Positions 51,168 to 61,329 of a stretch of 64,000 bases of DNA are shown here, in pieces. Origin of the DNA: JANMEX01 sp041751995 (GTDB taxonomy: Bacteria; Pseudomonadota; Alphaproteobacteria; Rhizobiales; Rhizobiaceae); NCBI GenBank assembly GCA_041751995.1, contig JBGSHY010000059.1, forward strand, positions 1-64,000, in the 5' to 3' direction. The position numbers and the translations under genes are program-made. How positions within the stretch are numbered: the stretch's first letter is position 1; each line of letters begins with the position of its first letter. The notes below the pieces were generated by a model. The model saw only the letters and a program-made list of their open reading frames with translations. It was not told where the DNA came from and made no database searches.

Positions 51168-51182
51168 ACACTTTTAAAGTGT
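51168..51182. promoter_or_regulatory. Palindrome in the hfq upstream region
   Basis: ACACTTT-T-AAAGTGT is a perfect 7-base inverted repeat around one base, 66 bases before the hfq start and 53 bases after the dat stop. It could be an operator or a weak hairpin; no known consensus was matched. Confidence 0.25.
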
Positions 51183-51234
51183 CTCTCCAAGTTGAATACC
51201 AGAAGTTGTCGCCCCTAACCCACAACTCCGGATA

Positions 51235-52098
51235 TCAGGCGAGAGTCTTTTCTGCAACGGCAAAAAAAGCCTCGCGCAATTGTGGTGCAATCAATCCCGG
51301 ATGACCGTTGCCAATCGGTTGCCCATCGAGCTTAACCACTGGCATAACCAGCGTCGTTGCCGCTGTTATGAACACTTCACGGGCATTTTTGGCTTCTTCA
51401 ACCGAGAATGGACGCTCATCAACCGTCAAACCTAGTTTTGCGGCAACCTCGATGACCGTTGTCCGCGTGACACCGCGCAAAATGCCATGTTCGGCCGGGC
51501 GGGTTACCAATTTTCCGTCCTTGGAGACGATCCAGACATTCGTTGCCGCGCCTTCCTTGATAAATCCGTCCTCATCGATGAATACAGCCTCCTGGGCGCC
51601 CTGCCGTTTGGCAGCTTCCCGGGCCAGCACGTTTGGCAAAAGGCCGACTGTCTTGATGTCTACCCGGTCCCATCGATTCTCCGGCACTGTGATGATCGCA
51701 ATTCCCGCTTCGGCGCGTTTTTCGGCGGCGTCACGGTTTAGAGATTTGGCGGTTATGACGATGGATAAGGGCACACTGTCAGGCGGAAAGACATGGTCGC
51801 GCTTGGCTACGCCACGCGTGACCTGCAGATAGTACATGCCATTGGTGACAAGATTGCGCCTGACCACTTCGCGAATGACCGTTGTCAGCGCCATTCGCGA
51901 CATTGGCCATTTCATTTCCAGTTCCCGCAAAGAACGGTCCAGCCGGTCCAGATGACGCGTCAGATCGACAATATATCCATGGCGGATTTCGCAGACTTCA
52001 TACACACCGTCGGCGAATTGATAGCCCCGGTCTTCGACATGGACAGCAGCATCGGCATGGCGGACATAGCGTCCGTTGACGTAGGCAATGCGAGACAA
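51235..52098 (-). CDS. dat: Class IV aminotransferase, D-amino acid aminotransferase-like
   Basis: This is a 287-residue PLP enzyme: R-Y-V-R-H-A-D-A-A-V-H-V-E-D-R-G-Y-Q-F-A-D-G-V-Y-E start, the PLP Lys in IKTVGLLPNVLAREAAKRQGA, EAVFIDEDGFIKEGAATNVWIV and GILRGVTRTTV. It probably transaminates D-amino acids; a branched-chain or aminodeoxychorismate role cannot be excluded. Its place between ntrX and hfq is conserved in rhizobia. Confidence 0.92.
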   Translation of the reverse strand: MSRIAYVNGRYVRHADAAVHVEDRGYQFADGVYEVCEIRHGYIVDLTRHLDRLDRSLRELEMKWPMSRMALTTVIREVVRRNLVTNGMYYLQVTRGVAKRDHVFPPDSVPLSIVITAKSLNRDAAEKRAEAGIAIITVPENRWDRVDIKTVGLLPNVLAREAAKRQGAQEAVFIDEDGFIKEGAATNVWIVSKDGKLVTRPAEHGILRGVTRTTVIEVAAKLGLTVDERPFSVEEAKNAREVFITAATTLVMPVVKLDGQPIGNGHPGLIAPQLREAFFAVAEKTLA

Positions 52099-52136
52099 GA
52101 TTTTTCCCCTTATATGGAAAACAACGAAATTCTGCT

Positions 52137-53498
52137 TCAGACGCCCAGGGACTTAAGTTTGCGATGCAGCGCAGAACGCTCCATACCAACGAATTCCGAC
52201 GTCTTGGATATATTGCCACCAAAACGGTTGATTTGAGCGATCAGGTATTCCTTCTCGAACACCTCGCGTGCCTCGCGCAATGGCAGTGACATGATGTGCT
52301 GGTCGGACTGTGTCGGCACGCGCGGCAGCATGTCGCCAACTTCGGAAGGCAAAAGACTGGCCGTGATTTCGCTGTCATTGTCATCGCCGCGCGCCAGGAT
52401 CAGCAGACGTTCGACATTGTTTCGCAATTGGCGGACATTCCCGGGCCAACCATGGGATTGAAGCACGGCCATTGCATCGTCGCCGATCTTGCGCGGTTTG
52501 ATGCCCGCTTGTTCGGTGAGTTGCCTGACAAAAAAATTGACCAATTGAGGAATGTCCTCGCGACGGTCCGCAAGCGGCGGAATGGACAAGGGCACGACAG
52601 CAAGACGGTGGAACAAGTCCTCACGGAACCGGCCTTCGGCGATCATGGCCTCAAGGTTTTGCGCTGTGGAGGAAATAATGCGGATATCGACCTTGACCCG
52701 CTTGTTGCCCCCTACCCGCTCAAAGCTTTGGTCAACCAGAACCCTCAATATCTTGTTCTGCGTTTCGCGCGGCATGTCCGCGACTTCGTCGATGTACAGA
52801 ACACCGCCATGCGCCTCTTCGAGCGCGCCGATTTTTCTCTCGCCGCCGGTCATTTCCGTGCCGAACAGTTCGATCTCCATGCGCTCCGGTGTAATCATTG
52901 CCGCGTTGACGGTAACAAACGGACCATTGGCCCGCGGAGACAGTTGGTGGATGGCGCGCGCAGCCATCTCCTTGCCTGAGCCGGATGCGCCGAAAATCAT
53001 TACCCGGCTGTTCGTCGGTGCGATGCGTTCGATGGTCTGCTTTAGTTGGTTCATCGCCTGCGACGTGCCAATCAGCTCAAGGCTATCCGAACTCTTCTTG
53101 CGCAGTTCGGTCACTTCCTTGCGCAGGCGCGATGTTTCCAATGCCCGTTCGGCAACCAGCACCAGCCGGTCCGCCTTGAATGGTTTTTCGATAAAATCAT
53201 AAGCGCCGCGCTTGATGGCCGAAACAGCGGTTTCGATGTTGCCATGACCGGAAATCATCACGACCGGGAGATCGGGATACTGTTTCTTTATCTCGTCAAG
53301 CAGCGACAAACCGTCAAGTCGGCTTCCCTGCAGCCAGATGTCCAGAAACACCAGCCGCGGCATCCGTGCGTCGATTGCCTGCAGTGCCGTGTCTGCATCC
53401 TTGGCGGTACGGGTTTCGTGGCCTTCGTCAGACAGGATTCCCGCCACCAGCTCACGGATGTCTTCTTCGTCGTCAACAACCAGAATTTCAGAGGCCAT
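52137..53498 (-). CDS. ntrX: Nitrogen regulatory response regulator NtrX
   Basis: This is a 453-residue protein: an N-terminal receiver domain (VVDDEEDIRELV, phospho-Asp in FLDIWLQG, MISGHGN), an AAA+ domain (GASGSGKE) and a C-terminal Fis-type HTH (NISKTSEFVGMERSALHRKLKSL). The GAFTGA loop for sigma-54 contact is replaced by MTGGERK, as is known for NtrX. It overlaps ntrY by 11 bases. It controls nitrogen and envelope/cell-cycle genes with NtrY. Confidence 0.95.
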   Translation of the reverse strand: MASEILVVDDEEDIRELVAGILSDEGHETRTAKDADTALQAIDARMPRLVFLDIWLQGSRLDGLSLLDEIKKQYPDLPVVMISGHGNIETAVSAIKRGAYDFIEKPFKADRLVLVAERALETSRLRKEVTELRKKSSDSLELIGTSQAMNQLKQTIERIAPTNSRVMIFGASGSGKEMAARAIHQLSPRANGPFVTVNAAMITPERMEIELFGTEMTGGERKIGALEEAHGGVLYIDEVADMPRETQNKILRVLVDQSFERVGGNKRVKVDIRIISSTAQNLEAMIAEGRFREDLFHRLAVVPLSIPPLADRREDIPQLVNFFVRQLTEQAGIKPRKIGDDAMAVLQSHGWPGNVRQLRNNVERLLILARGDDNDSEITASLLPSEVGDMLPRVPTQSDQHIMSLPLREAREVFEKEYLIAQINRFGGNISKTSEFVGMERSALHRKLKSLGV

Positions 53499-55782
53499 TT
53501 TCACTTACCTGCACTATCTTTTTGTTATTGTTTTCCAACGCGATTTCAACACCGCTGCGATCCTCAGACACTCTGTCGATTGCCGGAAAGACAATCCGGA
53601 TGTTGGCGCCGACACCATTGTGGAAGTCGTCCGGGGCATCATGGAGAGACAGTGTCCCGGCGTGCTCTTCAACAATCTTGCGTACTATGGCGAGACCAAG
53701 GCCTGTCCCCTTTTCGCGCGTTGTCATGTAGGGCTCCAGCAGCCGCTGACGGTTCTCGCGCGGTAGACCTTTGCCATTGTCGATAATGTCGACGACGATC
53801 GATCCACTTTCACTGGTTGCGCGGACAAGGACGTGCCCCTTTTCAACCGCCAAGTCTGGCTCGCGGCCATCGATTGCCTCTGTGGCGTTCTTGATCAGAT
53901 TGCCAAAGGCCTGCGACAACATCCGGCTGTCGAGCATGCCCATCAGCGCTGCGCTTGGCAGTTGCTTCTCGATCACTATGTCCGGACGGCTGACCTCTAT
54001 CAGGAACGCAGCTTCGCGCAGCGGCAAGCGTATATCCAAGGGTGCTGGCGTGGGTTTTGGCATTCGCGCAAAAGCCGAGAACTCGTCAACCATGCGCCCG
54101 ATGTCGCCAACCTGCCGGATGATCGTGTCGGTGCATTGGTCGAATATCTCGCGATCTTCCACAATCACCTTGCCGAATCGGCGGCGTATGCGTTCGGCCG
54201 ACAACTGTATCGGTGTCAGCGGATTTTTGATCTCGTGCGCGATACGACGGGCAATGTCTGACCATGCCGTCGACCTTTGCGCCGTTACCAGATCGGTGAT
54301 GTCGTCAACGGTTACCACATAGGAGTGATCGGAACTCGCCGATTCCTCAACGGTGATCTGGACATTATAGGTCCGCTCCGAGCCTTTGCGGATGAACGTC
54401 GCCTGCTCGCGATAGACCGGCTTTTCGGTGCTTCTTGCCAGTTCGAAAATTGTGCCCAGTTCGGGCAAAACGGCAGACAGCATCTGACCCGTCGCCTGAT
54501 TGGCATCGATGCCGAGAATATGCTCCGCTGATTTGTTGGCGATATTAATGACACCGTCCGGATCAACGCCGATGACCGCAGCGGTGACGCCAGACAAAAC
54601 CGCTTCGGAAAAGCGCCTGCGCTCATCGATCTGATCGCGGGCATTTATCAATTCGTTGCGCTGGCTCTTCAACTGCTGGATCATCGTATTGAATGTGTCC
54701 GACAGGAAGCCAACGTCACCATCCGATTTTCGGACCGGGACGACGACATCCAGGTCTCCCTTTGCCACCGCGTCAGAAGCGCCGATCAACAGGCGGATCG
54801 GGCGCACCAACCGGTCAGCCACGGCTATGCCGGTCCAGATTGCCGACAGCAAAACCACGAGCGTAAGACCGAGATAAAGCAGCGCGAAGGCGATCTGGGT
54901 GGTGGTCCGGTTTGCCTCCAACCCCTGGTATTCCGCGGCATTGATGTTGACGATCTTTACCGCTTCGATGAGCTGCTGATCGACACTCCGGATCGTATAA
55001 AGATAGGCATTGTCAATCTGGCGGAGTTTTATGATCGCACCGACAAGGTTGCGATTTTCCGGCGGAATGAGGACCGGATTTCCATCAGCAGCCGTCGCGA
55101 GCGCTTCTGGCGGAGCCGGCGGCAACTCAGGCACTTCGGCTCTTTTTGAAGAAGCTATCAGAACAGTGCCATCGTCTTTCAGCAGCGAGGCCTGCAACAG
55201 GCCGCGTCCCGCCGACTGTTGGTCCAGCAATTGTTTGAAACCATTGCGGTCAAGGCTGTACAGCGTCCGGGCGGCATCGACGTCCACCGCCATGGACAAC
55301 GTTGTGCCTTGCAGATTTCGGGCGTTTTCTTCGACGTATGACTTGGCAATCGAGATTGATGAATTGACGATGTCTTTTGTTCTGATGGCAAACCAGCGGT
55401 CTAGTCCGACATTCAACGTTACCGACGCGACGATGGCAACGACAATGGCCGGCACAGCAGCAACCAGTGAAAACAGGACAACAATTCGCACATGCAGGCG
55501 GGCAGCCGCACGGCCATGCTGGCGGGCGCGAATGATACGGTCAATTTCCCGGGCGATCAGCAACAACAAGAGAACGATCAGCCCTGCATTGGCAAATGCC
55601 AGACCCGCCGTGATTGACTGGGTTGGGGTGATCGGCGTCACGCCCATCAGGATGCTGAATGATACGGCTGCCGTTAACAGCGAGGTGATGACAACCAAAA
55701 GACCTGGAAGCGCTAAAAGCTTGCGCCCTTCAGGAGCGCCCGCCAGTCCCTTCCAATTGCCCAACAGGCTTACACCTTGCAA
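53488..55782 (-). CDS. ntrY: Sensor histidine kinase NtrY
   Basis: This is a 764-residue membrane kinase: several N-terminal helices (about residues 25-110 and a further one near 300), a periplasmic sensor part, HAMP (DRLVRPIRLLIGASDAVAKGD), a PAS domain (VTAAVIGVDPDGVINIANKSAE), the HisKA box HEIKNPLTPIQLSAERI and a HATPase with NGKGLP and TGLGLAIV. It phosphorylates NtrX, encoded next. Confidence 0.95.
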   Translation of the reverse strand: MQGVSLLGNWKGLAGAPEGRKLLALPGLLVVITSLLTAAVSFSILMGVTPITPTQSITAGLAFANAGLIVLLLLLIAREIDRIIRARQHGRAAARLHVRIVVLFSLVAAVPAIVVAIVASVTLNVGLDRWFAIRTKDIVNSSISIAKSYVEENARNLQGTTLSMAVDVDAARTLYSLDRNGFKQLLDQQSAGRGLLQASLLKDDGTVLIASSKRAEVPELPPAPPEALATAADGNPVLIPPENRNLVGAIIKLRQIDNAYLYTIRSVDQQLIEAVKIVNINAAEYQGLEANRTTTQIAFALLYLGLTLVVLLSAIWTGIAVADRLVRPIRLLIGASDAVAKGDLDVVVPVRKSDGDVGFLSDTFNTMIQQLKSQRNELINARDQIDERRRFSEAVLSGVTAAVIGVDPDGVINIANKSAEHILGIDANQATGQMLSAVLPELGTIFELARSTEKPVYREQATFIRKGSERTYNVQITVEESASSDHSYVVTVDDITDLVTAQRSTAWSDIARRIAHEIKNPLTPIQLSAERIRRRFGKVIVEDREIFDQCTDTIIRQVGDIGRMVDEFSAFARMPKPTPAPLDIRLPLREAAFLIEVSRPDIVIEKQLPSAALMGMLDSRMLSQAFGNLIKNATEAIDGREPDLAVEKGHVLVRATSESGSIVVDIIDNGKGLPRENRQRLLEPYMTTREKGTGLGLAIVRKIVEEHAGTLSLHDAPDDFHNGVGANIRIVFPAIDRVSEDRSGVEIALENNNKKIVQVSENGL

Positions 55783-55852
55783 AACCGCACCCTTGAATCA
55801 CGAATCCGTTGCAATCATGCAACGCATTGTGGCGTTTTTGCAACGATCTTCG

Positions 55853-57325
55853 TCAATGCTGTGAGAAACCCGGCTTGGCGCTGCGGAAAATTGATATCCC
55901 CAGTTCGCGGATTTTCTTGCGAAGCGTGTTGCGGTTGAGTCCGAGCAACTCTGCCGCGCGTATTTGGTTGCCATTTGTTGCGGTAAGGCAGGCAAGAATG
56001 AGCGGATATTCGAATTCGGCAAGAAACCGGTCATAAATGCCGGGTGGCGGCAAATTGTCCTTGAACGAGGCAAAATAGATCTGCAGTTGGACTTCGACAG
56101 CCTGCGAAATGGTCACGTCTTCGGCGTTGCCGCTTCCCGACCCGGCAGGTTGAAAACCGCCCTGCTCCGAGCGCAATTCCTGCTCGATGATGTCCCCGGT
56201 GATTTCATCCTGCGGATAAAGCGCCGACAGGCGCCGGACGAGATTTTCGAGTTCGCGCACGTTGCCCGGCCAAGTATGACGTTTGAGCAGATCCAGAGCC
56301 GGCTGGTTTATTCGCTTGGGAGTCAAACCCTCAGACTCAGCAATGTCGAAGAAATGCCGGACAAGATCGGGCACATCTTCCGCCCGTTCGCGCAGCGGCG
56401 GCAAACGCAGCGGGACGACATTCAGGCGGTAGTACAGATCCTCCCTGAACAGACCCTGCTGGATAAGTGTGCGCAGATCCTTGTTGGTTGCCGCAACAAT
56501 GCGAACATCGGTGCGGATCGGGCTGCGTCCGCCGACTGTCGTGTACTCGCCCTGCTGCAGGACCCGCAGAAGCCGCGTTTGCGCCTCCATCGGCATGTCG
56601 CCGATTTCGTCCAAAAACAGTGTGCCGCCTTCTGCCTGTTCAAACCGGCCTGAGGTCCGGCTTTGGGCCCCGGTGAACGAACCCTTCTCATGGCCGAACA
56701 ATTCTGACTCGATCAAATCGCGCGGAATTGCCGCCATGTTGATGGCAACGAACGGGCCTTTCTTGCGCTTGCCGAACTCATGCAGCGCGCGCGCCACCAA
56801 TTCCTTGCCGGTCCCCGATTCGCCGACGACCATGACGGTCAAATCGGTCTGCATCATCCGCGCCAGCACGCGGTAAATTTCCTGCATCGCTGGTGACCGC
56901 CCGATCAGCGGCATGGTCTCCAGACCCTTTTCACGGGGTGCTCGATTCTCGCTCTGTTTGGGCTCGGATATCGCTCGACCGACGATGGCGACGAGTTCGG
57001 ACAGATCAAATGGCTTTGGCAGATATTCGTAGGCGCCTTTTTCCGAAGCATGGATGGCGGTCATGAACGTGTTCTGTGCGCTCATCACAACCACCGGCAG
57101 TTCCGGCCGCATCTTCTTGATGCGCGGCAACATGTCGAAGGCATTTTCATCCGGCATGATGACGTCGGTGACGACGAGGTCTCCATCACCTGCCGAGACC
57201 CAGCGCCACAAGGTTGCGGCGTTGGAAGTCACCCGCACGTCATAGCCGGCACGGGAAAGCGCCTGGTTGAGCACTGTGCGAATAGCGCTGTCGTCGTCGG
57301 CGACGAGGATAAGACCTTTGCTCAT
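55853..57325 (-). CDS. ntrC: Nitrogen regulation response regulator NtrC
   Basis: This is a 490-residue sigma-54 activator: a receiver (VADDDSAIRTVL, DVIMPDEN, MSAQN), an AAA+ domain with GESGTGKE, the sigma-54 loop as KGSFTGA, and a C-terminal Fis HTH (RAAELLGLNRNTLRKKIRELG). It activates nitrogen-limitation genes. It overlaps ntrB by ATGA and is 71 bases upstream of ntrY. Confidence 0.96.
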   Translation of the reverse strand: MSKGLILVADDDSAIRTVLNQALSRAGYDVRVTSNAATLWRWVSAGDGDLVVTDVIMPDENAFDMLPRIKKMRPELPVVVMSAQNTFMTAIHASEKGAYEYLPKPFDLSELVAIVGRAISEPKQSENRAPREKGLETMPLIGRSPAMQEIYRVLARMMQTDLTVMVVGESGTGKELVARALHEFGKRKKGPFVAINMAAIPRDLIESELFGHEKGSFTGAQSRTSGRFEQAEGGTLFLDEIGDMPMEAQTRLLRVLQQGEYTTVGGRSPIRTDVRIVAATNKDLRTLIQQGLFREDLYYRLNVVPLRLPPLRERAEDVPDLVRHFFDIAESEGLTPKRINQPALDLLKRHTWPGNVRELENLVRRLSALYPQDEITGDIIEQELRSEQGGFQPAGSGSGNAEDVTISQAVEVQLQIYFASFKDNLPPPGIYDRFLAEFEYPLILACLTATNGNQIRAAELLGLNRNTLRKKIRELGISIFRSAKPGFSQH

Positions 57326-58479
57326 CGGCGGCCACCTTCCTTCAATTCAAGATAATCATCTGCGTTTTCGGTGTCGGGCCCGCTGTATGCTGGCAACAGG
57401 ATGCGGAATGTCGTGCGGCGCGGCTGGGAGTCGCATTCGATTACCCCGCCATGATCGCCGACGATCTTGGCCACAAGCGCCAGCCCGAGGCCGGAACCAT
57501 TGGTTTTGGTGGTTACAAACGGATCGAACAAATGCGGTTTGATGTCGTCGGTCACGCCTCGCCCGTTGTCGATGACGCAAAATTCAAGTGGCAGGGATAC
57601 ACGTTCGCGGCTGCCGGGAACCGACAGGCGAACACCCGGCCGGAATGCCGTGGACAAGGTGATTTCACCTCCCTGCTCATCACCAATGGCTTCGGCTGCG
57701 TTCTTGACGAGATTGAGGAAAATCTGGACCAGCTGATCGCGATTGGCGAGGACCGGCGGCAGCGACGGGTCATACTCTTCGTGGAATTTGATATGGCGTC
57801 CAAAGCCGTTTCGGGCGATGGCGCGCACATGGTCTAGCACGACATGGATGTTAACCGGCTGGCGCTGGATCGGGCGTTCGTCGGAGAACACCTCCATCCG
57901 GTCTACAAGCGAGACAATCCTGTCGGTTTCATCGGTGATCAGCCGGGTCAGATCGCGGTCTTCGTCCGAAACCACGGTTTCCAGAAGCTGCGCCGCGCCG
58001 CGTATGCCCGATAGCGGGTTCTTGATTTCATGCGCGAGCATGGATGCAAGCCCGGTCACCGAACGCGCTGCCCCGCGATGCGTCATTTGCCTGTCAAGCT
58101 TGTCCGCCATTGAGCGTTCCTGAAACAGGATCACGACAGAGCCCGGCGCTTCGGTGACAGGGGCAACGTAAAGATCGACCAGACGGTCGTTGCCAAGGCG
58201 CGGGGACGAGATGTCGACACGGTATTCATTGACCGGGGAACGGCGTTCCCTGACCTGTTCCACCAGTGCCAACAACGGGCTACCGAAGGCGACGAAGTTG
58301 GCCAGCGTGTTGCGAGCGAGGATGTTCTGGCTTGCCTTGAAGTAGCTCTCTGCTTCCGAGTTCGCGAAGGAGATCAGGTTTGAAGGATCGACCATGATCA
58401 CCGGATGGCGAATGGTGTTCAACACCATCATGGCCATGTCGAGCGGCGGCTTGAGACCCGCCAATGCAGCGTTACTCAC
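57322..58479 (-). CDS. ntrB: Nitrogen sensor kinase NtrB
   Basis: This is a 385-residue cytoplasmic histidine kinase: a PAS domain (VMVDPSNLISFANSEAESYF), HisKA HEIKNPLSGIRGAAQLLE, N-box NLVKNAAEAIGD, and NGRGV and GSGLGLALV in the ATPase. PII (GlnB/GlnK), absent here, normally controls it. It overlaps both dusB and ntrC by 4 bases. Confidence 0.96.
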   Translation of the reverse strand: MSNAALAGLKPPLDMAMMVLNTIRHPVIMVDPSNLISFANSEAESYFKASQNILARNTLANFVAFGSPLLALVEQVRERRSPVNEYRVDISSPRLGNDRLVDLYVAPVTEAPGSVVILFQERSMADKLDRQMTHRGAARSVTGLASMLAHEIKNPLSGIRGAAQLLETVVSDEDRDLTRLITDETDRIVSLVDRMEVFSDERPIQRQPVNIHVVLDHVRAIARNGFGRHIKFHEEYDPSLPPVLANRDQLVQIFLNLVKNAAEAIGDEQGGEITLSTAFRPGVRLSVPGSRERVSLPLEFCVIDNGRGVTDDIKPHLFDPFVTTKTNGSGLGLALVAKIVGDHGGVIECDSQPRRTTFRILLPAYSGPDTENADDYLELKEGGRR

Positions 58480-59516
58480 GCGACTTTCCTTTCACTCAAC
58501 GGCGTTGCGAAATCGGCGCCGGAGAAAATGCTTCTGATGATTGAAATTGTCTCTTGGGGCTCGTCCGCAGTCATCATGGCTTGACGAAATTGCGGCGGGC
58601 ATCCGGCAGCATGAGCGTCCAGATACCAACCGAGATGCTTGCGGGCGTGGCGGCTGCCGATATGAGCGCCATAGTGAGAGAGCATGTCTTTATAGTGATG
58701 CTCGATATAGTCAGCCAGTGCTTGGCCCGCAGGCTCAAATGCCATGCCAACTTCTGACGCCAGCTTTCCTGCCAGCCAGGGCTGTCCATAATGGGCCCTG
58801 CCAATCATGACGGCATCAGCGCCGGACCGTCTCCGGGCCTCGTCTGCAGACGTCAAATCGACGATGTCGCCATTGATCGTCAGCGGGACCTTGATGGCTT
58901 CACGCACGGCGCGGACGGCAGACCAATCCGCCTTGCCGGCATAGAATTGGCAACGGGTTCGGCCATGAACCGTGATCATCTGGATTCCGGCACTCTCGGC
59001 GCGCTTGGCGAGGTCCGGAGCGTTGACCGTGTGGTCATCCCATCCGAGCCGCATTTTGAGTGTCACAGGCACGCTGACGGCTTTCACGGTGGCCTCAACC
59101 AGTGTCATGGCGTGATCCAGATCGCGCATCAACGCCGATCCGGAATATCCGCCAGTCACTTTCTTGGCCGGGCAGCCCATGTTGATGTCGATGATGTCGG
59201 CGCCTGCGGCTTCTATGGCTTTTGCTGCCTCGCCCATCCAATAGGCTTCACGCCCCGCCAATTGCACCATATGGATGCCGGAGCCCGTCGGACGGGAGCG
59301 CTTGATGCTTTCCTCGGAGCCTTTGACAAACTCTTGACTTGCCACCATCTCCGAGATCACAAGCCCTGCCCCGGCCTCTGACGCCCGCTTGCGGAATGGC
59401 ACGTCGGTCACGCCGGACATGGGCGCAAGAAAGTAGCGATTGGGCACGGTCACCGCGCCAATTCTCAATGGCTGACGCAAATCCGGTATGTCTAATTTTT
59501 GAGCAGCGAAATTCAT
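58476..59516 (-). CDS. dusB: tRNA-dihydrouridine synthase DusB (NifR3)
   Basis: This is a 346-residue FMN enzyme reducing uridine in tRNA: APMSGVTDVPFR start, INMGCPAKKVTGGYSGSALMRD with the active-site Cys, MRLGWDDHTVNAPDLAKR, VHGRTRCQFY, NGDI and MIGRAHYGQPW. In Rhizobiales it is transcribed as the first gene of the ntrBC operon (hence nifR3). It is divergent from ispDF. Confidence 0.95.
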   Translation of the reverse strand: MNFAAQKLDIPDLRQPLRIGAVTVPNRYFLAPMSGVTDVPFRKRASEAGAGLVISEMVASQEFVKGSEESIKRSRPTGSGIHMVQLAGREAYWMGEAAKAIEAAGADIIDINMGCPAKKVTGGYSGSALMRDLDHAMTLVEATVKAVSVPVTLKMRLGWDDHTVNAPDLAKRAESAGIQMITVHGRTRCQFYAGKADWSAVRAVREAIKVPLTINGDIVDLTSADEARRRSGADAVMIGRAHYGQPWLAGKLASEVGMAFEPAGQALADYIEHHYKDMLSHYGAHIGSRHARKHLGWYLDAHAAGCPPQFRQAMMTADEPQETISIIRSIFSGADFATPLSERKVA

Positions 59517-59637
59517 CGCTTATTTTATAGCCAATATGTCCGAATAAACAAGCCATGAAGTCCATCAATCCGTTGGATGGCTTTCCTTCATCCAAACGGC
59601 GCGCTATCGCTTCGCCGGGAACTGAAGGGCCGCAGGC

Positions 59638-60831
59638 GTGACTGAAAACAGAGAATCAACCGTCGTGATCGTCGCCGCAGGCCGGGGTGAGCGTGCCGGG
59701 CAGGAAGGCGGCCCGAAGCAGTACCGCTTGATCGGCGGCGCGCCGGTCTTGCGTCACACGGTTTTGGCTTTCCTCACAACCGGTCTTTTCCGGCGTATCG
59801 TTGTCGTCATTCACAAGGGCGATCATGTTTTGGCAACGGAAGCGCTGTCTGGCCTTGGCGACACCATATCGCTTGTGACAGGCGGGCCCACCCGGCAGGC
59901 GTCCACACTGCTTGGCCTGCAATCGCTTTCAGACAATCCTCCCGCCAATGTGCTGATCCATGATGGCGTTCGTCCATTTGTCGATTTGGACTTGCTCAAG
60001 CGCGTTCTGGAAGGCCTCGATGGCGACCATGGCGTCATCCCTGCCCTTGCTGTTTCCGATACGCTGAAAAGAGCAACGAATTTCGTCATTGACGGGACTG
60101 TGGATCGCCAAGGCCTGTTTGCTGCACAGACACCACAGGCGTTTCCGTATCGCGCCATATTGAACGCCCATGTGGCTGCGTCCGAACAAAACCTGCAACA
60201 TTTCACCGATGACGCTGCCATTTCCGAATGGGCGGACATGCCCGTTCGCATTGTCGAAGGCTCGCCCGATAACATAAAGCTGACCGTGAAAAGAGATATT
60301 GAATTGGCCGACCAGCGAGTGTCCTCCGCGACCTTCTTTCCCGATGTGCGCACCGGCAACGGCTATGACGTCCACTCGTTCGAGCCGGGCGATCATGTAA
60401 CGCTTTGCGGTGTCGTCATTCCGCATGAAGCCAAACTCAATGGCCATTCTGATTCTGATGTTGCTTTGCACGCCCTGACAGATGCACTTTTGGCAACACG
60501 CAGTGCGGGCGACATCGGCACGCATTTTCCGCCGAGTGATCCGCAGTGGCGCGGCGCGGCGTCCAGCATCTTCATCAGGCATGCGGCAGAAATTGTCCGC
60601 GCGGCCGGAGGGCGCATAGCCAATGCCGACATCACGTTGATTTGCGAAGCGCCAAAGATCGGCCCACACCGTGAGTCCATGGTCGCAGCGGTGGCAGCCA
60701 TGCTTGATCTTGACCTGGACCGTGTCTCCGTAAAAGCCACGACAAACGAGAAACTCGGCTTCATTGGACGCAAGGAAGGCATCGCTGCCATTGCGACCGC
60801 GACTGTTGTCTATCCGGGACAGCTGAAATGA
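59638..60831 (+). CDS. ispDF: Bifunctional MEP pathway enzyme IspD/IspF
   Basis: This is a 397-residue fused protein for isoprenoid synthesis. The IspD part (1-230) has VIVAAGRGERAGQ, PKQY and HDGVRPF; the IspF part (from about 238) has GYDVHSFEPGDHVTLCGV, LNGHSDSDVALHALTDALL with metal His and Asp, and NEKLGFIGRKEGI. The fusion is usual in alphaproteobacteria. The start is GTG. It overlaps cinA by ATGA. Confidence 0.96.
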   Translation: MTENRESTVVIVAAGRGERAGQEGGPKQYRLIGGAPVLRHTVLAFLTTGLFRRIVVVIHKGDHVLATEALSGLGDTISLVTGGPTRQASTLLGLQSLSDNPPANVLIHDGVRPFVDLDLLKRVLEGLDGDHGVIPALAVSDTLKRATNFVIDGTVDRQGLFAAQTPQAFPYRAILNAHVAASEQNLQHFTDDAAISEWADMPVRIVEGSPDNIKLTVKRDIELADQRVSSATFFPDVRTGNGYDVHSFEPGDHVTLCGVVIPHEAKLNGHSDSDVALHALTDALLATRSAGDIGTHFPPSDPQWRGAASSIFIRHAAEIVRAAGGRIANADITLICEAPKIGPHRESMVAAVAAMLDLDLDRVSVKATTNEKLGFIGRKEGIAAIATATVVYPGQLK

Positions 60832-61325
60832 GTCTGTTCCCGCGAGACGTCATCGAACTGGCGACCGACGTGTTGGCCGCCTGCCGCAAACGCGGTTTGA
60901 TGATTGCGACCGCAGAGTCTTGCACCGGCGGATTGATCGCTGCAGTGCTGACGGAAATCGCCGGTTCGTCTGAGGTCGTCGATCGCGGCTTCGTCACGTA
61001 TTCCAACGAAGCCAAGATTGCGATGCTCGGGGTCGAGGCCGAGACGCTTGGAGCGTTTGGCGCAGTATCAAGGGAGACAGCGCTGGAGATGGCCACGGGC
61101 GCCTTGGCGAATTCGCTTGCTAGCATTTCCGTCGCTGTAACCGGAGTTGCAGGCCCGGGCGGCGGATCAATCGACAAACCGGTCGGGCTTGTCCACATCG
61201 CTGTGGCCAACGCGGCAAACACCGTTCATCGCGAATGCCGCTTTGGCGCGATCAGCCGCGAACAGATCCGGATGGAAACCGTCCGCACCGCCTTGCAGAT
61301 GATCCTCAGCCTCGTTCAGACCTAA
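60828..61325 (+). CDS. CinA-type nicotinamide-nucleotide amidohydrolase (C-terminal domain only)
   Basis: This is a 165-residue protein equivalent to the CinA/PncC C-terminal domain: TAESCTGGLIAA with the active-site Ser, VVDRGFVTYSNEAKIAMLGV, VTGVAGPGGG and KPVGLVHIAV. It deamidates NMN to NaMN. Stand-alone forms are normal. It overlaps ispDF by 4 bases and ends five bases from the convergent next gene. Confidence 0.92.
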   Translation: MSLFPRDVIELATDVLAACRKRGLMIATAESCTGGLIAAVLTEIAGSSEVVDRGFVTYSNEAKIAMLGVEAETLGAFGAVSRETALEMATGALANSLASISVAVTGVAGPGGGSIDKPVGLVHIAVANAANTVHRECRFGAISREQIRMETVRTALQMILSLVQT

Positions 61326-61329
61326 GTGG

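Noticed and set aside
52137..53498. NtrX lacking the GAFTGA loop as a damaged sigma-54 activator
   Set aside because: Loss of the loop is the known normal state of NtrX; the rest of the protein is intact.
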